Origin: Ashinkailepas kermadecensis
Taxonomy: Eukaryota; Arthropoda; Thecostraca; Neolepadidae
Assembly: GCA_034440615.1 (NCBI GenBank)
Contig: JAOTOM010003658.1
Coordinates: 103,501 to 167,500, forward strand
Direction of reading: 5' to 3'
DNA: 64,000 bases
The notes beneath the pieces are model-generated. The model saw nothing but the letters and a program-made list of their open reading frames with translations, did not search any database and was not told where the DNA came from. The translations under genes and the position numbers were made by a program. Of the stretch, positions 57,766 through 64,000 are shown piece after piece; the first letter of the stretch is position 1; the number at the start of each line of letters is the position of its first letter.

Positions 57766-58580
57766 GTTCGTTTTTGTGCGCCGACTGTGCAGTGCCCGCC
57801 GCTCTCGGTAGACGCGCCCGACTTCATGGCGTCTTACGACGCGGAGAGGAGGGCGCGGACGGTCGCTTGGAAGTGGGCAGACGGCGTCGGACTGGACTAT
57901 CTGACCAAAGGAGTCGCCGGGCAGGCGGTGGGTCCGGCCGCGCGGCGACAATTTGACGCAGAGATCGACGCGTGGATCGCGAACAGCTGTCTGCGTCCGT
58001 ACGACGAGCAGGCAGATGGGCCGCCTTGCGGGCTGGTGCCGCTGAGGGCGGTACAGCAGGTGAACCAGGCCAAGGTGCGGCTCGTCCTGGATTGCGCGAG
58101 TTGAACGGTTCCGTCACAGTCCACACGTCAGATGCGGATATCTGCACCGACCAGCTGCGCGAATGACATAGTCATGGGACGCGCGTCGCCGTATGGACTT
58201 CCGTTCGTCATGGACGTCAGATGCGGATATCTGCACCGACCAGCTGCGCGAATGACATAGTCATGGGACGCGCGTCGCCGTCATGGACTTGCGGAAGGCG
58301 CACCTCCAGCTCCACCTGGACCGGCGGCTGAGGCCCTACCAGACGGCGTTGGTGCGTGGGCTCACCAACACCGTCTGCCTCACGCGGCTGGGCGTCGGGC
58401 TGAACGTGGCTCCGCTAGTGATGAAAGCTGTCGTCCGCGCGGTGCTGACGCAGGATCCGGACGTGGAGCGTGCCGTACTCCCGCATGTTGACGACCTGCT
58501 GGTAGACGAGGATGTCGTCAGTGCGGACAGCGTGGTGCAGCACTTCGCCCGATTCGGCCTGGCGTGTAAGCCGCCGGTGT
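57766..58580 (+). pseudogene. Ty3-like reverse transcriptase (frameshifted, internal duplication)
   Basis: Starts with the spacer and the palm entrance (FDAEIDAWIANSCLRPYDE, CGLVPLRAV, KVRLVLDCAS). After a frame break the motif-A segment MDLRKAHLQLHLDRRLRPYQ, CLTRLGVGLNVAPLVMKAV and the catalytic-site VDDLLVDE follow. A TGA replaces an expected Trp codon near 58166. A 67 bp direct duplication at 58126-58192/58215-58281 shifts the frame. Confidence 0.85.
58126..58281 (+). repeat. 67 bp direct duplication inside the RT
   Basis: CGTCAGATGCGGATATCTGC and what follows, at 58126-58192, is repeated exactly at 58215-58281, with 22 bases between. The offset of 89 bp changes the reading frame. Confidence 0.92.
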
Positions 58581-58899
58581 GAGCGGCGGGCGCTCGCGGT
58601 TACTCGGCCTGCGAGTGCGGCGCGAGGTCGGTGAGCTGCGCTGGACGCGCGACAAAGGCATCGCCGCACCACCCGGTCGAGTGACTCGCCGCGCCGTGTG
58701 TCACCCGGTGCGGCCGGCTGACGGTGCATCTGCCCGTCTGCCGGTGGCGCCGACCTGCTGTGGCTTGGCTCAAGCGGCTGGTGAACGCGGTGACGCGCTA
58801 CTGGGATGTCATCGACAACGCGGAGTTGCGCTGCCAGATTGCACAGGTCACGGACCGGCTGTCAGGCGCCGATCCGGCGCGCGAACCGTGACGCTTCTC

Positions 58900-59030
58900 G
58901 GGCGAGCGCGTCGTCGTCTGGACCGACGCCGGCTCGATTGCCGCGGACGTCGCCATTGAGACCCACGACGACGGAACCGTGGAAGACGCATGCTGGTTAC
59001 GACGCGAGGACACCGCGACGTAATAATGTG
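58900..59030 (+). pseudogene. RNase H start (remnant)
   Basis: The frame reads VVWTDAGSIAADVAIETHDD followed by GTVEDACWLRRED. The WTDAGS box carries the first catalytic Asp of Ty3-type RNase H. The rest of the domain and any integrase are missing, and AT-rich unrelated sequence begins right after. Confidence 0.7.
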
Positions 59031-59059
59031 AGGTGAAAAAGTCACAGCAAAAAGTAATA

Positions 59060-59180
59060 TATTCAACAGATGTTTCGATGTTACAGCATCTTCGTTAGTG
59101 TCTAAATAAATACTAATTACCTTCTTTAATTAGATACAGATGAAGATGCGTTGACATCGAAACGTCTGTCAAATAATTGA
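59060..59180. mobile_element. Hairpin (MITE-like) sequence
   Basis: ACAGATGTTTCGATGTTACA then GCATCTTCGTTAG at 59060-59098 is inversely repeated as GATGAAGATGCGTTGACATC then GAAACGTCTGT at about 59139-59175. It is an imperfect stem of ~40 bp, like the GAAGATG...CATCGAAACGTCTGT hairpins common in invertebrate genomes. Confidence 0.75.
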
Positions 59181-59207
59181 TTTTTTCTATAACTTTATTT
59201 TCACATC

Positions 59208-59209
<2 letters not shown>

Positions 59210-59274
<65 letters not shown>
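59210..59274. repeat. (AT)n(GT)n microsatellite
   Basis: About 23 AT units followed by about 9 GT units. Confidence 0.97.
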
Positions 59275-59289
59275 CGGCAGTGCACACTG

Positions 59290-59515
59290 AATCATATGGC
59301 TCATGAGTCTGATCTGAATCGATTCAAATTTATGTCAGTCTGTTTGAGTCGTGAGTCAAATCATGATTTGTGAGCTCTGAGTCTGAATTGAGTCGAATCA
59401 AATAATTTTGACCTGCTCTGAATCATGAGTTGAATCGGGTCTCAAGATCTATGAGTCAAATGTAGAGTCGACTAAAAAAATTTGAGTCGAGCACAAGTCT
59501 GCTCCCATGTGTACA
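59290..59515. repeat. Degenerate GAGTC/GAATC-rich sequence
   Basis: Short phrases such as TGAGTCTGATCTGAATC, TGAGTCGTGAGTCAAATC and TGAGTTGAATCGGG recur irregularly. Confidence 0.6.
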
Positions 59516-59519
59516 GACT

Positions 59520-60160
59520 CGTCGAGTCTGGTGATGAACGCTCCAGGCGGAGCCGTCGCCGATGTGCCGGGCCGAGATTGTGGTGATTTCGTCAGGATCC
59601 GCTCCCACCTCGCGCCAGGCTGGCAGGTCGAGGCTGTGTCATTGCACCATGACACAGCCGGGTGTCATCATGGTGACACCCGGGTTACCATTGCGCCATG
59701 TGGCACATATCGGTCAGGGGGCTGGTACGAAGTGCGATGACCGGACCCCTCCCCTCGCTGTCTGGTGCAATAGGAACACTCCACCAATAGCAGTCCGCCA
59801 GGTGTGCGGGTGCCCCCCTCGCGCGCGGCTGGCCCCCGGTCAGTCAGTCGTCACGGGGGAGTCGACAAGGCCAGGCATGGGCGAGAGGCAGATGTTGAGC
59901 GGCTACCGGTCACTGCTAGATTGAAGAAACTGTTGTAACTGTTGCTCAAGTGTTTCCCGTATTGGTTAATGATCCGCTCAATCAATATAAGGGCATTTAC
60001 GGCTGGTGCTTTTGAAGCAGCTGTCGAATTTGAGAAGCTACTCAATCTGGAGCCAGTTATCGCGGAGCGAGGGAAATTCTAGACTATTACTACCAGGCAA
60101 ACCGAGAACTTGCTTACAACTGGTTGCCGTGACCCGGAAGTGCTTACAGTTGAAATGGCA
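59520..60160. other. No supported gene
   Basis: Contains a palindrome near 59660-59685 (GGGTGTCATCATGGTGACACCC with neighbouring variants). Otherwise nothing. Confidence 0.5.
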
Positions 60161-60162
60161 AA

Positions 60163-60396
60163 GTTGAAAGCCAATGGTACACCACTGACTAGTCGGACAT
60201 AGTTGAAAGCCAATGGTACACCACTGACTAGTCGGACATAGTTGAAAGCCAATGGTACACCACTGACTAGTCGGACATAGTTGAAAGCCAATGGTACACC
60301 ACTGACTAGTCGGACATAGTTGAAAGCCAATGGTACACCACTGACTAGTCGGACATAGTTGAAAGCCAATGGTACACCACTGACTAGTCGGACATA
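60163..60396. repeat. 39 bp minisatellite x 6
   Basis: Six identical copies start at 60163, 60202, 60241, 60280, 60319 and 60358 (GTTGAAAGCCAATGGTACAC, then CACTGACTAGTCGGACATA). Perfect identity suggests recent amplification or active homogenisation. The unit of 13 codons keeps a minus-strand frame open. Confidence 0.97.
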
Positions 60397-60399
60397 CCA

Positions 60400-61980
60400 G
60401 TTGTCCATACTATGCTAATCTGCCATGTTCATGTCTTGCGACACTAACCACCAATCATACACAACATTTTGATGAATTAACCACTATATTGCGAATAAAC
60501 ATATTCAAGCTATTTTTTTGGCATTTCGAAGCAAGTTTAACATGGTGACCTCAGTGGCTTATATCTATGGTACTGCTGTAATACATAATGCATGAGCCAC
60601 ATTCAAACTACACTAACTTCGGCTTCAGTTGGCACAATGACAGCCAGGTCACGGGACTAGTGGCAACGATAGTTAGCTGATGCGTACGGCCTATGAACAG
60701 TTTGGTACCGTTAGACAATGCTAGTTAACAGCGCCGTACCATACAGCACAGCATGGCAAAATACGTATTTTAGTATTGTCCAAGAAGTGCGTGCATTCAA
60801 ACATAATACAACAGCAAGAGGCTCCAGCAGCAAATATTATTGAAAACAAATGGATGTCGAAACACGTTAAGTGTGCACCTGTAAGATATGACCACCGGCC
60901 ATTCTCTCTAGTCTCTCATCCTGCCTGACACATCTGCTAAGCACATCACAGGAAGACAATACCTTTGTGTTCTATCCGGGACAATAAATGCATCTAACAT
61001 AACACAGAACAACAACACATTAATACAACAATAGCATACTATGTGAGTCCGACTGCGCGCAGTGTGCAGTACAAACCTGAACACGAACTAACGGACACTA
61101 TTATGTGATGAGAGTAGACAGGTTTCCCAGTTGTGCCAAAATGTAACGTGAGACCACGTTAAATGACATTGCAGAACACAGCCCGCAGTAAAGCGCCACA
61201 GAACAGGAGCGGCGGACACAGCAGGGTAGCCTCCACTGACCTCTACTCGGCCACACAGCAGCAGCCGATTGGACATACAGCACACCCAACAGACGAACCC
61301 CAGGGAGGCCGAGAACAGGAACAGCAACACAACACTACCAGAGCGGCTACAGGACCTCCGGCGGCCGAGTATTGTTACGTTTTCCACGTTAGCAAAAAAG
61401 AGAGGGAGGGAACGTCAAAACGTGCTCGCTAGAGTGCTCCTGGCCACGTATTTCTTGAATAATGCATGTGGACTGCCTTCCACCCAAAAGACGTCCAAAC
61501 ATGGTCAAAACTTCATGTTGTTCCGTTAATAAATGTATGTTTACACCTCCGATCTCAATGAGCCACGAGTATAGTACAACTTGGCTGGGAAGTGGTCCAT
61601 CACAAGCTCCCCCCCCCCCCACGCAACCTCTCGGGAGGACAGAACTGAAATTTCGGAGCACTCTCAGTTCCAAGAGAGTGGAGGACGACTGAGAACAACA
61701 ACGCGCCAACTCGAGGGCGGCACTATCCGAGATAAAACTGGAGAACGGCGACAGTTGTTTTCAACTAGTCGCGATGTAACAGTGTTGCCAGAGACGGCAC
61801 AGACAGTTGGCGAGGTGCACCCGCTGCCACACCAGTCCCGACTCGACCGAGGTGTAGAGTTGAACATGGTGTGGAACGGGACAGCCTATCCCGGACGGTG
61901 TAGAACCGAGCAGCCGCTTCAGACGGTGTAAAACTGTGCGGCCGCCGATGACTGCAGCTCGATCTGGCCCATCTTGAACT
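60400..61980. other. No supported gene
   Basis: Short frames on both strands. No motif or repeat recognised. Confidence 0.5.
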
Positions 61981-61984
61981 GCAG

Positions 61985-62195
61985 CCGCTGGATCCAGCTG
62001 AGCAGCAGCTGGTGGCAGCTGTGCCCGGCCGGCCGCGAGGGGCAGCTCTGCAGGTGGCAGCTGTGGCCGGTCGGCTGGTTCTGGCAGCTGGTCACGTGGC
62101 AGCTGTGGCCGGCCGGCTGTGACGGACAGCTGGTCACGTGGCAGCTGTGGCCGGCCGGCTGCGACTGGCAGTTCTGCAGGCGCACGCTCAGGTGT
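61985..62195. repeat. ~42 bp minisatellite (GGCAGCTGTGGCCGGCCGGC-type)
   Basis: About five copies of TGGCAGCTGTGGCCGGCCGG followed by CTGNGACNGGCAGCTGGTCACG. The CAGCTG, GGCCGGCC and CACGTG cores are self-complementary. Confidence 0.88.
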
Positions 62196-62199
62196 CCGG

Positions 62200-62605
62200 G
62201 CAGCTGCAAACGCGGGCGCACTCAGATTCCGCCACCACGCAGCGATAAGGTGAGATAGAAACGGCTCATGCGCCCAAATACCGCCATGCGTGCCAGCTAA
62301 TGTCTGAACAAGTGTGACTAAAAGAAGCATCGCACTAACCAAGTAGGAGCCATCATCTGTTTTCCAAGCGAATCCGGTAAGCACGAGTCCAACAACACAC
62401 CAATGCCCTGCACACTGGCCCAAGCCCCGCAAAACATACATCGAACGGGTAACACTCATCAGGTGTGCTTGGTGACCTCGCTGCCAATCAAGAAGGATGC
62501 GGATATCGATAGTCTGCTACAGGATACTGACATCCGAAAGGCTCCGTGGTAACGGGCAAGTGGAGAAATCTGAACGGCGATGCATTGGAATTTGCATCAT
62601 TTGGT
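62200..62605. other. No supported gene
   Basis: Nothing recognised. A minus-strand frame across 61761-62459 is mainly the array read through. Confidence 0.5.
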
Positions 62606-62953
62606 ACATTCTGAGTTGTTTGACATGTGCATGCCTTTGTAGGTTCGGAGTGGTCCCACATGTGCATGCCTTTGTAGGTTCGGAGTGGTCCCACATGTGC
62701 ATGCCTTCGTACGTTCCGAGTGGTTTGACATGTGCATGCCTTTGTAGGTTCGGAATGGTCCCACATGTGCATACCTTTGTAGGTTCGGAGTGGTCCCACA
62801 TGTACATGCCTTCGTACGTTCCGAGTGGTTTGGCATGTGCATGCCTTTGTAGGTTCGGAGTGGTCTCACATGTGCATGCCTTCGTACGTTCCCAATGTGC
62901 ATGCCTTCGTACGTTGACATGGTTTGATGCATGCCTTTGTATGTTCGGAGTGG

Positions 62954-63008
62954 GTGGCGCCAAATGACCCTGTAGTCGCGGCCTTAACCAAATAATCAAT
63001 CAATCAAT
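62954..63008 (+). mobile_element. Ultra-short SINE 3' end, ~55 bp
   Basis: GGCGCCAAATGACCCTGTAG, then TCGCGGCCTTAACC and an AATC tail. Flanked by CGGAGTGG (62946-62953 and 63009-63016), probably a target duplication taken from the 35 bp unit. Confidence 0.8.
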
Positions 63009-63231
63009 CGGAGTGGTTTGACATGTGCATGCCTTTGTAGGTTCGGAGTGGTCCCACATGTGCATGCCTTTGTAGGTTCGGAGTGGTCCCACATGTGCAT
63101 GCCTTCGTACGTTCCGAGTGGTTTGACATGTGCATGCCTTTGTAGGTTCGGAGTGGTCCCACATGTGCATGCCTTCGTACGTTCCGAGTGGTTTGACATG
63201 TGCATGCCTTTGTAGGTTCGGAGTGGTCTCA

Positions 63232-63292
63232 ATGGGCGCCAAATGACCCTGTAGTCGGCGCGCCCTTAAACCCAAATAATCAATCAATCAAT
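63232..63292 (+). mobile_element. Ultra-short SINE 3' end, 61 bp, with TSD
   Basis: ATGGGCGCCAAATGACCCTG, then TAGTCGGCGCGCCCTTAAAC, CCAAATAATC and AATC repeats. Flanked by a perfect 13 bp duplication (CGGAGTGGTCTCA at 63219-63231 and 63293-63305). The hairpin stem is GGGCGCC/GGCGCGCCC. Confidence 0.88.
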
Positions 63293-63584
63293 CGGAGTGG
63301 TCTCACATGTGCATGCCTTCGTACGTTCCGAGTCGTTTGACATGTGCATGCCTTTGTAGGTTCGGAATGGTCCCACATGTGCATGCCTTTGTAGGTTCGG
63401 AGTGGTCCCACATGTGCATGCCTTTATAGGTTCGGAGTGGTCCCACATGTGCAGGCCTTCGTACGTTCCGAGTGGTTTGTCATGTGCATGCCTTCGTACG
63501 TTCAGAGTGGTTTGACATGTGCATGCCTTCGTACGTTCCGAGTGGTTTGTCATGTACATGCCTTCGTACGTTCGGAGTGCATGC

Positions 63585-64000
63585 CTGTTGTCGGAGACGG
63601 GACGTCCCATGTATTTCCCCACCACTAAAGCGTCCCCTGCTAGACGTCCCATCTCGTCCATTAAATGCAGTTTGGTGAATAAAGAGCTGACAATAAACGC
63701 AACAAACAAGCGGCAATACGAACAATATGAACCAACGCTACCGAATATGCTGGCCAACAGTTGGCTGTGGCCCTGCAATTAACACGTGGCTCTTAGGAAA
63801 AGTTTGTCTTCCACGGATAATATTCTTCGAAGTAAACTTTTGCTCCGATGTTGCATCTTGTTGTATGGTGTCGAACGATAGTCGAGGCACTGCTGCTCAG
63901 CAGACGCAATGAGCTGACCATACCGGGCAGGGCTCCTGACGTCATGCACATACGCTGAAAGGCGACTCGTGCCTGATTCACCGCACAGCACATCAAGTGT
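63585..64000. other. No supported gene
   Basis: Single-copy-looking end of the window, with no recognised motif. Confidence 0.5.

Larger units (their letters stand above)
56669..59030 (+). mobile_element. Broken LTR retrotransposon (Ty3-like), no LTRs seen
   Basis: A plus-strand series of gag-like, retropepsin, reverse transcriptase and RNase H segments, markedly more GC-rich than its neighbours. Stops and frame changes interrupt it. Integrase and both LTRs are not seen, so the copy is truncated or internally deleted. The RT phrases LRKAHLQLHL, CLTRLGVGLNVAP and VDDLLVDE are typical of a Ty3-like group common in invertebrates; the exact clade is uncertain. Confidence 0.8.
62615..63580. repeat. 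35 bp minisatellite with two alternating unit types
   Basis: Type A: GTGCATGCCTTTGTAGGTTC then GGAGTGGTCCCACAT. Type B: GTGCATGCCTTCGTACGTTC then CGAGTGGTTTGACAT. The two alternate in a partly regular order. Two ultra-short SINE ends are inserted in the array. Confidence 0.95.

Overview
This is a non-bacterial, animal-type nuclear window: split exons with GT/AG splice sites, tRNA-derived SINEs, a Jockey/I-type LINE with RNase H, a Ty3-like LTR element, hAT-like DNA elements and a very heavy load of minisatellites. The LINE protein type and the TTAGG-like / GGTTAG tracts suggest an arthropod, perhaps a crustacean, but no species call is possible by eye. Protein-coding content is tiny compared with repeats.

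Genes. On the minus strand, two exons (40340-40551 and 39694-39876) join in matching phase and encode the N-terminus and FHA domain of a PHLDB/LL5-like protein. A third minus-strand exon (5233-5543) carries a proline- and tyrosine-rich signalling-type segment; its start phase is compatible with the same gene, but membership is unproven. A weaker plus-strand terminal-exon candidate lies at 17080-17265.

Layout. 0-9 kb: minisatellites (56, 15 and 88 bp units), the Pro/Tyr exon and short SINE tails. 9.4-14 kb: a 22 bp minisatellite and a 5'-truncated, frameshifted LINE. 16.6-41 kb: many minisatellites (75, about 28, 82, 99, 30, 44, about 60, 16 and 59 bp units), three tRNA-headed SINE copies, a 244 bp hAT-like element, an odd homopolymer-only block (23.2-23.8 kb), a foldback-like array (35-36.4 kb) and the PHLDB exons. 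42.2-43.35 kb: a diverged inverted repeat. 44.9-56.2 kb: a roughly 2.5 kb palindromic element split by an 8.8 kb hAT-like insertion; the intact arm supplies the empty site. 56.7-59.0 kb: a broken LTR retrotransposon. 59-64 kb: hairpin MITE-like sequence, microsatellite, and 39, about 42 and 35 bp minisatellites with ultra-short SINE insertions.

Main patterns. (1) At least two minisatellites are built from copies of the splice-acceptor edge of an adjacent exon. (2) A family of 36-62 bp SINE 3' ends inserts with clear target-site duplications and shares a hairpin whose stem changes in a compensatory way between subfamilies. (3) The nested palindrome/hAT structure dates itself through its internal empty site.
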